This document shows, one piece after another, positions 17,947-26,335 of a stretch of 64,000 bases of DNA. The position numbers and the translations under genes are program-made. The notes under the pieces were generated by a model, which saw only the letters and a program-made list of their open reading frames with translations, was not told the origin of the DNA and searched no databases. Source of the DNA: Bacteroidota bacterium (GTDB lineage: Bacteria > Bacteroidota > Bacteroidia > Chitinophagales > LD1); contig CANJLD010000017.1 of the NCBI GenBank assembly GCA_947475165.1, positions 1-64,000 on the forward strand. Direction: 5' to 3'. Each line of letters starts with the position of its first letter. The first letter of the stretch is position 1.

Positions 17947-18783
17947 TTAATAATAAGTGCGCGCTACCCGAAAACCAACGCTGTTCTGACGAAAATTAGG
18001 ACCTGCATTTTGACGCGTATATACATTTGCATACGTTCCATCATTGTAAAATGCACCCCCGCGCATTACGCGGTAGTTAGCACTTTCCGGTCCGCTCGGG
18101 TCATTTTTAGGAGAAGTTTTGTAATAACTCTCGTTATACCAATCCCAAACCCATTCCCACATATTGCCACTCATATCGAACAAACCAAGCTCGTTCGGTT
18201 TCTTTTGCGCCACCAACTGAGGGCTATCATTACTGTTGCCTTTAAACCAAGCTACATCATTAATAGCATCTGAACCGGCAAAGAAAGTTTCTTTGCTTTT
18301 GTTGCCGCCACGTGCAGCAAATTCCCACTCGGCTTCGGTAGGCAGGCGATATCCTTTTGCTGTATCAAGATACTTTACCTCCGTTCCTTTAATTAAATAG
18401 CACTTCGATAATTTTTCTTTTTCACTCAGCCAGTTGCAGTATGCCACGGCATCGAACCAGGTAATATTCATTACCGCCATTTTAGGTCTTCCCCACTTGC
18501 CGGAATTTACCGTATCGCGTTTTACGTCTTTGCAGAATTTATCGAAGTCATCAAAATTAACTTCGGTTTTGGCGAGGTAAAATTTTTTTACCGTCACATC
18601 ATGCACTGGTCCTTCGTGAATTTCAACCGGCTTATCTGTTCCCATTTTAAATGTGCCGCCTTCTACTAAAACAAATTTTGAAGTGTCTATTGGTGCGCGC
18701 TTTACAACCGACTTACCTTTTTGTGCTACTGAAATATTAAAGGCTACGCAAATTACAAGCAAGAACAGAAAATGCTTTTTCAT
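17947..18783 (-). CDS. Secreted formylglycine-generating-enzyme-fold (SUMF1) protein
   Basis: About 278 residues from MKKHFLFLLVICVAFNISVAQ, a clear signal peptide. The start at 18783 is chosen because an ORF start at 18801 would overlap the -7 element. The FGE-sulfatase domain spans the rest: FVLVEGGTFKMGT, YLAKTEVNFDDFDKFC, PKMAVMNITWFDAVAYCNWL, GYRLPTEAEWEFAARGG, GLFDMSGNMWEWVWDW, RVMRGGAFYND and NSVGFRVAR. The active-site cysteine pair of true FGE is not evident. GldJ/GldK-like proteins of the gliding/T9SS machinery share this fold, but this protein is shorter and is not one of them by context. The role is unknown. Confidence 0.85.
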   Translation of the reverse strand: MKKHFLFLLVICVAFNISVAQKGKSVVKRAPIDTSKFVLVEGGTFKMGTDKPVEIHEGPVHDVTVKKFYLAKTEVNFDDFDKFCKDVKRDTVNSGKWGRPKMAVMNITWFDAVAYCNWLSEKEKLSKCYLIKGTEVKYLDTAKGYRLPTEAEWEFAARGGNKSKETFFAGSDAINDVAWFKGNSNDSPQLVAQKKPNELGLFDMSGNMWEWVWDWYNESYYKTSPKNDPSGPESANYRVMRGGAFYNDGTYANVYTRQNAGPNFRQNSVGFRVARTYY

Positions 18784-18798
18784 AAATCTGATTTTGGG

Positions 18799-18830
18799 CA
18801 AGTATACTTGTTTATTGAAATCAATACAAA
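18799..18830 (-). promoter_or_regulatory. Promoter of the FGE-like gene
   Basis: On the minus strand TTTG (18830-18827) and TATACTTG (18806-18799) are separated by 20 nt, and the start codon follows 15 nt later. It matches the Bacteroidota consensus with one change in the -7 element. Confidence 0.65.
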
Positions 18831-18861
18831 TCAGAATTCTTAAAGAAATTTAAAATCCATT

Positions 18862-19476
18862 CTACTTAATCAATCCCAATCCTTCCAAAGCAGATTTATC
18901 GCGAGGGGAAAGCAACAACACTTTTTCGAAAAGAATCTTTGCTTCCATGGTTTTGCCGAGTTGAAAATTAACCCAAGCGTAAAGAATCAAGCCATCATAA
19001 TCGAAAGGATAAACGTTCACTACTTTCTCTAAATACTTGAATGAGTTTGCGTAATCTTTTCTTCCGTAATAAATAGAACCGATGCGGTAATTTGCTTTCG
19101 TATTCTGCGGGTCAATCCTTACAATTTCGAAATACTGATTCAGCACTTTATCCCAATTGCCCAATGCAGCAGCAGGCAAAACATAACCAAACCTTGCTTC
19201 AATACTGTAGGGCATCAGCGAAATCGCTTTCTCATAATAAGTTGTCGATTCGGTAAAAAGACCGGCTTCGTAATTCAGATAGGCAAGCCGAAGATTTACT
19301 TCGTAACTCTTCTCATCATATATTTCTTTCAACGCTTTTATCGCGTCAGCATATTTTCCTGCTGTTTCCGATTTATAACTATTAGAAAAAACAGTCTCGA
19401 GAGAAGTTTGCGAAAACGATTTTGTTGTTAGCATAAAAGAAAAAACAACAATTACAATTTTCTGAATGGTCTTCAT
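18862..19476 (-). CDS. Exported TPR protein, last gene of the urea-transporter/ATP-grasp operon
   Basis: A 204-residue protein with a signal peptide (about residues 1-22, ending SFS) and about four tetratricopeptide repeats (for example AGKYADAIKALKEIYDEKSYEVNLRLAYLNYEAG). TPRs mediate protein contacts, here in the periplasm. It begins 3 nt after the stop codon of the preceding gene, so it is part of the same transcript. It may help assemble the neighbouring outer-membrane protein. No catalytic domain. Confidence 0.8.
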   Translation of the reverse strand: MKTIQKIVIVVFSFMLTTKSFSQTSLETVFSNSYKSETAGKYADAIKALKEIYDEKSYEVNLRLAYLNYEAGLFTESTTYYEKAISLMPYSIEARFGYVLPAAALGNWDKVLNQYFEIVRIDPQNTKANYRIGSIYYGRKDYANSFKYLEKVVNVYPFDYDGLILYAWVNFQLGKTMEAKILFEKVLLLSPRDKSALEGLGLIK

Positions 19477-19479
19477 AAT

Positions 19480-20712
19480 CTAAAATTTAAGTTTTATTCC
19501 AAAAGTAATTCCGTGAGCTATGTAATTGGTATTTGTTTCGCGCGTAGTTTTTAATTCTAACTGATAAGCCGCATAAATACTAAAACGGTGTTTAATGATA
19601 AACTCGGGGCTTGCAATTATATTATGTCTCAGCAAATCATATCCGTTTTGAACTAAGTAACCGTTATACAAATGAAAATTATAAATATTGGCATAAGTAT
19701 AGACGACACTCATGGCAAAAAACTGCGGAGCATTGAACCGGATGCTTGCCTGAATGAGCGGATGAATGGTTTTGTAAAAATCGCTTGTATACAAAATGCC
19801 AGTTGCGTTGAAAGCTAACTTCTGATTAGCCAACGGATAAACTGTTATACATAAACTGTGTTGTAATTGATACGTAGTATCAAGATTTGAAAAAGCATTT
19901 GTCAAATCAAGTTTTACATAAGGGAAAACCTTTGAAACATTGAGTGAGCCGATGAAAGAAGCATAATTCCGTTTACGCACTTCAGGTCTTGGTGGTCGTT
20001 GAGGCGGTTGCGGTGGAGGAAAAAACAGCGTATCAATGTATTGGTCGAGCATTACGCTAAATGCAGGATTGATTGTAAAGCCTTTCGCTAAAGGAACGTT
20101 GGCAGAGAGGTAATATTTGTGCTGCTCATAAATGCCTTCTGTATACTTTAGCCCATTAATAGGATACTTCTGATGACTAAATGCATATGAATGAAATAAA
20201 GAAAAGCCGCGGGTAATTCTATGATTTAATCCAAAACCAAAATAATAATAGGGAGTTGCAATGCTGGAGTTTTCGGGAATCTTCACTGTAAAATCCAATT
20301 GAACAAGATTGATAGCTGCGGGTTTTATTGTTCCTGTTTTTTTCTTCAAGTCATTGGGAAAATGTTTAGTGAGGTGAAGTGCCTCATCGTAGCGATTATT
20401 GAAAGCATAAGAATAGAAAAGGTATTCCTGATTCAGATCATCACTTGAATTAAATGCTTTTGCTTTTTCAAATTGGGGAGCGGCTAACTGATATTTCTTT
20501 TGCGCATAGTAAGCAATGCCTATTCGTTCGCTCAAGTAGAAGTAATCAATTTTATTTCTGATTGCCTGCATTCCGAATTTCTCCAATTGATTCCAATCCT
20601 GTTTTAAATACAAAGCAAACGAACTGTCTTCCACTGTTTTGAAGTTGAGTTCAGATTGAGCAGCGGAGGTAATGGATGAGAAAAGAAAAATCAGAATTAT
20701 CAATCTATACAT
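19480..20712 (-). CDS. TPR plus outer-membrane beta-barrel protein
   Basis: A 410-residue protein with a signal peptide (residues 1-18, ending AAQS). A short TPR-like helical part (LYLKQDWNQLEKFGMQAIRNKIDYFYLSERIGIAYYAQKKYQLAAPQFEKA) is followed from about residue 125 by alternating amphipathic strands ending in an aromatic-rich HGITFGIKLKF, the pattern of an outer-membrane barrel. A proline-rich loop (FFPPPQPPQRPPRPEVRK) interrupts it. Its start overlaps the end of the urea transporter-M23 gene by 13 nt. It could be the outer-membrane pore of the operon; this is inference. Confidence 0.7.
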   Translation of the reverse strand: MYRLIILIFLFSSITSAAQSELNFKTVEDSSFALYLKQDWNQLEKFGMQAIRNKIDYFYLSERIGIAYYAQKKYQLAAPQFEKAKAFNSSDDLNQEYLFYSYAFNNRYDEALHLTKHFPNDLKKKTGTIKPAAINLVQLDFTVKIPENSSIATPYYYFGFGLNHRITRGFSLFHSYAFSHQKYPINGLKYTEGIYEQHKYYLSANVPLAKGFTINPAFSVMLDQYIDTLFFPPPQPPQRPPRPEVRKRNYASFIGSLNVSKVFPYVKLDLTNAFSNLDTTYQLQHSLCITVYPLANQKLAFNATGILYTSDFYKTIHPLIQASIRFNAPQFFAMSVVYTYANIYNFHLYNGYLVQNGYDLLRHNIIASPEFIIKHRFSIYAAYQLELKTTRETNTNYIAHGITFGIKLKF

Positions 20713-22898
20713 TCCGCAATTATCGTTTTGTTTCCATTCAGCACTTTGAATGTTTTGATTTTATTTTTTGCTATTTCAAACTCAAAATTCATTTCCTTCA
20801 AAACTTTTGATGCCGCATTTGCTTTAGCACAAGAAGTAATAATTATCTGAGTCGGGTAATTCAAATCATCCACACTTTTAAACTTCGACACATAAGTTCC
20901 TTTTAAATAAATTTTAAGCGGAGCTACAAAATCCTGAACAAAAGTGGAGATGCCTGAATAAAAACCACTCATCGGCAGAATGTCAGTTACTTCCATTTGG
21001 TCGTAATAGCCGAGTAGAATTTTTCTTGCTCCGATATAGAAATGGTAAAGCAACGACTTTCTATCACCGGTGAACTCTGTAAAGTAATGCAGTGTTCCGT
21101 TGTTTACGAAATAAGCGGTACTTTGTGTGTTGTGGCAATAAATATAAGTGTCGTTGTAAGCATCGGTGAAAACTTCCCACCGCACAATTTCTTTCTTCTC
21201 ACTCATGCCGCTTACCTCAAACTTTAATTGTTCTCCTGGTGTAAATGCAAAAGCATTTCGTAACAATGGAGTTGTTTGAATTCCTGAAATAGTTGAGCGC
21301 TCATTTGGATATTCAAACGAATGAAATTCGTAGCCTTCAATTTTTTTCTCTACAAAATAACTGATAGGATATCTAAATGTTTTAGAGCCGATGTGCGGAG
21401 TTGCCTGCAACTGAAAATGAATATGTGGTTCGGGTGAACGACCGGAGTTTCCGCAGTTGGCAATGAAATCTCCCTGATGAACATAGTCGCCAATTTTTAC
21501 TTTAAAACTTCCGCGCTTGATGTGCGAAATTTTGGAATACAGAAAATCGCTGTGCTTAATGATGATGGTGTTTCCCCAATTATGAATCACGTCAACATCG
21601 CCAACTAAGTTGTCATCTACTTCATCAATAATATTGTAAACGTACCCGGCAGCGGAAGCAATTACCGGTGCGTTGTAACAATAAAAATCGCTGAGTTGAT
21701 TTCCGGGAAGGCGAAATGTTTTGCGCATATCATCGGTCACCACAAAATCCCACGCATCTTTCCACTCACCCAAATGCGTAATTGTTCCTTCATTTCCCTG
21801 CGACACATACCAATCGCCAAAAAATGGAAGATGAATATGCAAGTAGCTCTGGTTGCTGAACCGCTCTATGTTGTTGCGGTGCTTGTAAAGATTTTTTTCG
21901 GGACTGAACTGCTGAAACCAAACCAGTTCTAAATTATTTGCATCGGCACGATACTTCAGCGTGAGCAACAACATCACCATAATTAAATTGAACGGCAACG
22001 AATAAATGGGCAGTTGAAGAAATCCGAAAATCATTCCGAGTGAAGTATGCAGTACTGCAATAAGCGGAGCAACTAACAACGCGAGCAAATACGATTTTCT
22101 GGAGGGCACAAGAAAAAATCCTCCAATAGAAATAGACGCGAGAATGTAATTGAAGCCAATGAAATTATAATTAAGCGGCTCAGCAGTTCCATTCATGTAT
22201 TGAAAGAAAAAATAACCGAAAGCAAAACCAATAACAGAAAGTGTAAACGCAATGCGCGAGTAAATGAGCAAGCCAATAGCGATAATGAAACCGGAGATAA
22301 TATTGTATTGAAAATAAATAGCTCCCAACGATTTTAAATACGCATCTACTACACGAGGCAATTGAAGCGCATCGAGTTTCTGGTATAATTCTACGAGATG
22401 GATTCCTCCAAGTGAGTACAATTCGTTGTTTACAAAAAGACCGGTATCGCTCAATGAAATGCCTGTTGAAGAACGAAGTGCCAACAGCAACGCCCACACC
22501 GAAAACAAAAACGGAAATGCCAGAATTGGTAATCCGTATTTCGAAAATACTACCGCTATTGCTTTTGATAAAACAGCAGTGAGCAACGAAACAACAAACA
22601 GAATAACAAAAAACTTGATGCTGAAATTAAAATACAAACCCATCGCCAAACCCACCATCAGCGAATTGCTGGAGTAGCTACCGGTGCGGATAAACCCTTT
22701 ATCGAAACCAAGCCACAGCGAAGCAATTACACTCACTAACACAGCAAACAACCCTGCAACGCCCGAATACGGATTTATAAAAGAGGAAAGAAGAATGAGA
22801 TAAGCGAATGTCCGGTTATCGGAAAAGAACATCTGTGAGTAGCTATTGATTAAGCTATCGCTGATAAAACGAAGTTGTTTGCCGGTTTCTAAAGCCAT
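20700..22898 (-). CDS. Urea transporter fused to an M23 peptidase domain
   Basis: A 732-residue fusion. Residues about 30-315 form a urea-transporter (UT) channel with about ten membrane segments, including the paired half-repeats (AYLILLSSFINPYSGVAGLFAVLV and NYNFIGFNYILASISIGGFF). Residues about 350-505 form an M23 (LytM-like) domain with its metal ligands in place: THLGEWKDAWDF (H375, D384) and PHIHFQLQ (H492, H494). Residues 520-732 are a beta-rich region without a recognised domain. The transporter would lie in the inner membrane with the peptidase in the periplasm. It begins 10 nt after the decarboxylase gene. The substrate may not be urea; an operon product is a plausible cargo. Confidence 0.85.
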   Translation of the reverse strand: MALETGKQLRFISDSLINSYSQMFFSDNRTFAYLILLSSFINPYSGVAGLFAVLVSVIASLWLGFDKGFIRTGSYSSNSLMVGLAMGLYFNFSIKFFVILFVVSLLTAVLSKAIAVVFSKYGLPILAFPFLFSVWALLLALRSSTGISLSDTGLFVNNELYSLGGIHLVELYQKLDALQLPRVVDAYLKSLGAIYFQYNIISGFIIAIGLLIYSRIAFTLSVIGFAFGYFFFQYMNGTAEPLNYNFIGFNYILASISIGGFFLVPSRKSYLLALLVAPLIAVLHTSLGMIFGFLQLPIYSLPFNLIMVMLLLTLKYRADANNLELVWFQQFSPEKNLYKHRNNIERFSNQSYLHIHLPFFGDWYVSQGNEGTITHLGEWKDAWDFVVTDDMRKTFRLPGNQLSDFYCYNAPVIASAAGYVYNIIDEVDDNLVGDVDVIHNWGNTIIIKHSDFLYSKISHIKRGSFKVKIGDYVHQGDFIANCGNSGRSPEPHIHFQLQATPHIGSKTFRYPISYFVEKKIEGYEFHSFEYPNERSTISGIQTTPLLRNAFAFTPGEQLKFEVSGMSEKKEIVRWEVFTDAYNDTYIYCHNTQSTAYFVNNGTLHYFTEFTGDRKSLLYHFYIGARKILLGYYDQMEVTDILPMSGFYSGISTFVQDFVAPLKIYLKGTYVSKFKSVDDLNYPTQIIITSCAKANAASKVLKEMNFEFEIAKNKIKTFKVLNGNKTIIAECID

Positions 22899-22908
22899 TA
22901 ATTTCGAA

Positions 22909-24267
22909 TCACAACTTGAACTTAGCTAAATACTCCGGCATTACTTCGCTGCTTTCTATCGATGAAAGTGTTTCGCGTTTGCGAATAAGGTGCGGCTTGC
23001 TTTGTATATCAATCATTACCACAGCCGGGCGAAGCGAAATAAACTGCATCCACTGCGTCATGTTATATGCTCCCACGTTATGAACAACTACTTGGTCATC
23101 TTTCTTTAATGGTGGAAGTGTTACGTTTTCGCGAATCACATCTATGTTCATGCACAGCGGACCGTAGAGTACGCAATCCTCTGTATAGTTACTGAACTCC
23201 TGCGCAGGTGAAATTTTGTGGTCGTACCAGAATGAAGTGAACATAATGTTTACACCAAAATCCATAATGGTAGCACGTCTTCCATCGCTCAAACGTTTAT
23301 TACTAATTACAGTGCCAAGCAAAAAACCTGCTTCATCAATTAAAGCGCGACCGGTTTCTAAAATCAATAAAGGCAATTCATCTTTTCCAAAGCCTGCATT
23401 TAAAATTGCTGTAGTAATCGCCTCTGCAAACTGGTCGAAGTTCGGGTTTGAATCTGCACCTTGTAAGTAAGAACCTTTCAACGTATTCTTAGAGGCAAAA
23501 CCTCCACCCATATCAATGTATTGAATGTCGCGTTTGAATTTACGCTTGATGCCGAGCGCAAGGTCGCTCATTTTACCTGCGGCAATTCCATAAGCACTTG
23601 GCGACAACATAAAAGTGCCGATGTGGCAATGCAGACCAATCAACTCTAACTTGTCCGCCAAAATAATTTTGTTAATGGCATCCCACGCTTGTCCGTTTTC
23701 GTAGTTGAAGCCGAACCGGTCCCATATTGGGTAAATACCAGTATCCATGTTTACACGAATGGCAACATTAGGTCTGGCTTTTAATTCCTCTGCTAATTCT
23801 GTCAACCGGTACAGCTCATCTAAATGGTCAATATGAATAGGCGAATTGTTTTTAATGGCTGCGGTCAAATCCTCATCCGTCTTGTCCGGTCCGTTGAAAA
23901 TTACTTTGTTGCCCGGCACACCGTTTTGAATTGCTTTTTGATATTCAAAGCCGCTCACCACTTCCCCCCACGAGCCTTCCTGATGAAACACATTGCATAC
24001 GGCATTGATGTAATTTGTTTTATAACTCCACGCAAACTGCACTTTCGGGTACCGCGTTTTAAAAGCGCGGTTCACTTCTTTATAAGTATTGCGAATGGTC
24101 TTTTCTGAAATAACAAACAACGGTGAGCCGAAATCTGCCAGCAGTTTTTTTACACTTACATCATCAATATGGCTAACCGGTGCATACTCAGTTCGCATTC
24201 CGAATTTGTTCATTAATCCGGTGTTGAGGCGTTGAATGAGGGGTCTTTCGTATTGTAGCTTTTTCAT
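22909..24267 (-). CDS. Fold-III PLP-dependent amino acid decarboxylase (DapDC/ODC-like)
   Basis: About 452 residues from MKKLQYERP; an upstream in-frame ATG at 24300 is inside an inverted repeat and is not used. The PLP-binding lysine is in FAWSYKTNY (about residue 82), with HCHIGT, DMGGGF, ETGRALIDEAG (phosphate-binding EPGR variant), LYGPLCMNID (the active-site cysteine and aspartate of the partner subunit) and VGAYNMTQWMQF. These are the motifs of the diaminopimelate/ornithine/arginine decarboxylase superfamily, but the EPGR-to-ETGR and KAN-to-KTN changes separate it from standard LysA. The product would be an amine or decarboxylated amino acid. Operon partners are an ATP-grasp enzyme and the transporter-peptidase. 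Confidence 0.85.
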   Translation of the reverse strand: MKKLQYERPLIQRLNTGLMNKFGMRTEYAPVSHIDDVSVKKLLADFGSPLFVISEKTIRNTYKEVNRAFKTRYPKVQFAWSYKTNYINAVCNVFHQEGSWGEVVSGFEYQKAIQNGVPGNKVIFNGPDKTDEDLTAAIKNNSPIHIDHLDELYRLTELAEELKARPNVAIRVNMDTGIYPIWDRFGFNYENGQAWDAINKIILADKLELIGLHCHIGTFMLSPSAYGIAAGKMSDLALGIKRKFKRDIQYIDMGGGFASKNTLKGSYLQGADSNPNFDQFAEAITTAILNAGFGKDELPLLILETGRALIDEAGFLLGTVISNKRLSDGRRATIMDFGVNIMFTSFWYDHKISPAQEFSNYTEDCVLYGPLCMNIDVIRENVTLPPLKKDDQVVVHNVGAYNMTQWMQFISLRPAVVMIDIQSKPHLIRKRETLSSIESSEVMPEYLAKFKL

Positions 24268-24275
24268 AATGTATA

Positions 24276-24410
24276 TATCGCACGGAGAAACAGAGGACAC
24301 AGAGATTTTAAATACTTTCTGTTGTTGATTCTATTTTCCAGTGCTATTTGGTTTTAATTTTATATAAATTTCTTCTCTGCCTTTTCTCTCTGTGCTTCTG
24401 TGCGATTGCT
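24276..24410. repeat. Imperfect inverted repeat within the operon gap
   Basis: The left arm CGCACGGAGAAACAGAGG, continuing ACACAGAG, faces the right arm TCTCTCTGTGCTTCTGTGCG, with an AT-rich middle. It fills the gap between the ATP-grasp and decarboxylase genes. Dispersed repeats of this CTCTGTGTCTCTGTGCG type are known in Bacteroidota. Confidence 0.65.
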
Positions 24411-24411
24411 T

Positions 24412-25461
24412 TTATAGCTCCCCCAAAGTAGAGATGGTTTCAAATTCTTTTAAATCGCAAATCATATCGTAACTGTACCGGATAAACATTTTGCCGATAT
24501 CGTAATGTTCAAACGGTTTTACTTTTTCTCCTAATGCCATTTTTAATAACGCTTCGGGATGATTTTGTCCTGCACCAACTGCCAGATAAATCCATGCCGG
24601 TGTTCGCGGATTTATTTCAATCAGGAAATATTCTCCATCATTCGTTTTTATCATTTCCAATTCGCATGGTCCGCGCCATTTACTATTGCGAATCAGTTTG
24701 CGGGTAATGTTCAGTAGTTCTTCGTCTTCCAAAGTAATGCCTGCCCATGCTTTTCCTTTATCGGTAATTACCTGCTTGCGCATAGGCACTGCACCGATTG
24801 TGTTTCCGTTTCCGTCACCGAGAGCGGTAACGTTTACTTCAGTACCATAAGTGAATTGCTGAATGATAATCGGCAGCCCCCACTTGGCACTTATCTTATT
24901 AAAATATTGAGCGGCTTGCTCCGGTGAATAGGCTACTGATGCATCATAAAACTTTCCTTTCACTACCAACGGATAAGTAAAATCTTTAGTGAGCGAAGCA
25001 ATTTCTGCCGTGCTGAAAATCATTTTGCTCTTCGGCACTTTAATACCGTATTTCTCGCCAAAATCCGAAAGATTGGCTTTGTGCCGCTCTTCAAATTGCT
25101 CCATAGTCGGTAGAAAACTTTTGATGCCCAATTCTTTTTCAAGCACCGGTGCCATCTTTATAAAGTTGTAAAGTTCTGCATCAAAATTCGGGATGATAAC
25201 ATCAATCTTCTCTACGCTGTTGATGTGTTTCAGCCTTTCCATAATGCTGGCAATACCGGCTGACGGAAGTGGAATCTGATAAGTCTTTGCCACCAGTTCG
25301 TGCATATAAATACCCGGCTCCAGTGCATCGTAACTTAAGCCTATAATGCGCACATCATACTCTTTGCTATCGAGCAGTCCTCTTATTACAGGAATGCCTG
25401 GACCCGGACTGTCTACATTGTTGAGACCGGTTACCGCTACCGTTACTTTTTTACTTGGCAT
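24412..25461 (-). CDS. ATP-grasp ligase, carbamoyl-phosphate-synthase/biotin-carboxylase-like
   Basis: A 349-residue ATP-grasp enzyme. The N-terminal Rossmann-like preATP-grasp part begins KKVTVAVTGLNNVDSPGPGIPVIRGL. The ATP-grasp part has the lysine of PLVVKGKFYDASVAYS, the adenine-side QQFTYGTEVNVTALG and the Mg-binding signature GPCELEMIKTNDGEYFLIEINPRTP (E, E and N ligands). The family joins a carboxylate to an amine or thiol through an acylphosphate. Its start overlaps the PqqD-like gene by 11 nt. Substrates are unknown; the neighbouring decarboxylase could supply an amine. Confidence 0.85.
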   Translation of the reverse strand: MPSKKVTVAVTGLNNVDSPGPGIPVIRGLLDSKEYDVRIIGLSYDALEPGIYMHELVAKTYQIPLPSAGIASIMERLKHINSVEKIDVIIPNFDAELYNFIKMAPVLEKELGIKSFLPTMEQFEERHKANLSDFGEKYGIKVPKSKMIFSTAEIASLTKDFTYPLVVKGKFYDASVAYSPEQAAQYFNKISAKWGLPIIIQQFTYGTEVNVTALGDGNGNTIGAVPMRKQVITDKGKAWAGITLEDEELLNITRKLIRNSKWRGPCELEMIKTNDGEYFLIEINPRTPAWIYLAVGAGQNHPEALLKMALGEKVKPFEHYDIGKMFIRYSYDMICDLKEFETISTLGEL

Positions 25462-25702
25462 CGGCTTCGGTTAGTTGAAGTTGCTCGAGCATTTTAGTAA
25501 AGTCGTAAAAATCTTTTTCTACCGAATCGGCATCGGTGCTGTAAGAATCAAGCAGATGTTTCTTGATTTTTTCGTGCGGCTCGTTGTCTTTTAGCTTGCG
25601 CAAAATTTCTAAACCAATAGGGTTTACCGAAAATGAATCACCGGTGCTGGGGTTAAACACAAAGCCGGTATCGCTGAGTGCTATGTTTTTCTTTATCTTC
25701 AT
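25451..25702 (-). CDS. PqqD-like small protein (possible peptide-binding/RRE fold)
   Basis: 83 residues from MKIKKNIALSDTGFVFNPSTGDSFSVNPIGLEILRKLKDN, with the PqqD-family pattern: a beta hairpin, then a winged-helix-like part with GxxIxxxL and a C-terminal helix (VEKDFYDFTKMLEQLQL). PqqD-like domains bind precursor peptides or carrier substrates in RiPP and related pathways. It is the first gene of the operon and overlaps the ATP-grasp gene by 11 nt. The start at 25702 is preferred over 25732, because the upstream ten residues overlap the likely promoter. No precursor peptide gene is visible nearby. Confidence 0.75.
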   Translation of the reverse strand: MKIKKNIALSDTGFVFNPSTGDSFSVNPIGLEILRKLKDNEPHEKIKKHLLDSYSTDADSVEKDFYDFTKMLEQLQLTEADAK

Positions 25703-25728
25703 AATTATTGATTTGAACCTTTGACGAC

Positions 25729-25770
25729 ACAAAGATGTACTGGTTTGCGCAACCTGCGTTACAAGATTTG
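25729..25770 (-). promoter_or_regulatory. Possible promoter of the PqqD-like/ATP-grasp operon
   Basis: On the minus strand TTG followed after about 22 nt by TACATCTTTG resembles the Bacteroidota promoter with a two-base insertion in the -7 element. It is the only fair candidate between the operon and the 21-bp array. Confidence 0.35.
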
Positions 25771-25878
25771 GAGAAAAAGTTACAGGATTAAACGGCCGGT
25801 TGGTTATTTAACCTGAGTTGAACATTGCCGGCAACAAAAAAGAAATTCTAGCAAACGATTATTTTGTGGCTAAAAACA

Positions 25879-26109
25879 GCGTTTGAAGTAATTTCATAGG
25901 CGGTTAAAGCAATTTTGCAGGCGATTAAAGCTACGTCCTAGGCAGTTAAAGCAATTTCCTAGGCGTTCGAAGCCACGTCCTAGGCGGTTAAAGTAATTTC
26001 CTAGGTAGTTAAAGCTACGTCCTAGCCGGTTAAAGTAATTTCATAGGCGGTTAAAGCTATATCCCAGCCGATTAAAGCAATTTTCTAGGCGTTAGAACGC
26101 ATTTTCAAG
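25879..26109. repeat. Tandem array of about eleven 21-bp units (array 2)
   Basis: Eleven head-to-tail units of exactly 21 bp, each about GCGGTTAAAGC, a variable six-base middle, then CTAG or CAG. The middles mostly alternate between an AATTTC form and an ACGTCC/ATATCC form, giving a 42-bp higher-order unit. All frames contain stops (TAG, TAA or TGA), so it does not encode protein. It fills most of the 633-bp gap between the divergent PqqD-like operon and the kinase-like gene. Confidence 0.9.
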
Positions 26110-26321
26110 TGGTGTAAAATGGCATTTTTACGCTGTTTTGTCCATTATTTTGGCTTTTTGGTGTTTTTTAAAGAGTTTACAACATTAGTCTGTGCCTTCA
26201 CAAAAAATGCTGTGTTGTAGCTTGAACAACTGGAATAAAGACTTCCGAAATTTTAGAAACTTCGGAAGTCTTTCAGGCTTACTGTTTGTTGAAGCGGTAT
26301 ATTGCCGAAGCATCAGAACAA

Positions 26322-26329
26322 TATATTTG
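26322..26329 (+). promoter_or_regulatory. -7 element in front of the kinase-like gene
   Basis: TATATTTG fits TAnnTTTG exactly and ends 6 nt before the ATG at 26336, so transcription would start at or very near the start codon (leaderless or nearly so). A TTG at 26302-26304 gives a short 17-nt spacer. Confidence 0.5.
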
Positions 26330-26335
26330 CGGGCA

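Noticed and set aside
17947-18783. GldJ or GldK gliding protein
   Set aside because: It shares the FGE fold, but it is shorter and is not next to other gld genes.
20700-22898. M23 domain as a dead pseudo-enzyme
   Set aside because: At first the usual GxHxGxD motif seemed missing, but THLGEWKDAWDF (H375, D384) and HIHF give the full metal-ligand set.
26192-26335. Upstream 48-codon extension of the kinase-like gene
   Set aside because: It contains the -7 element TATATTTG just before the ATG at 26336 and is not supported by family-like sequence.
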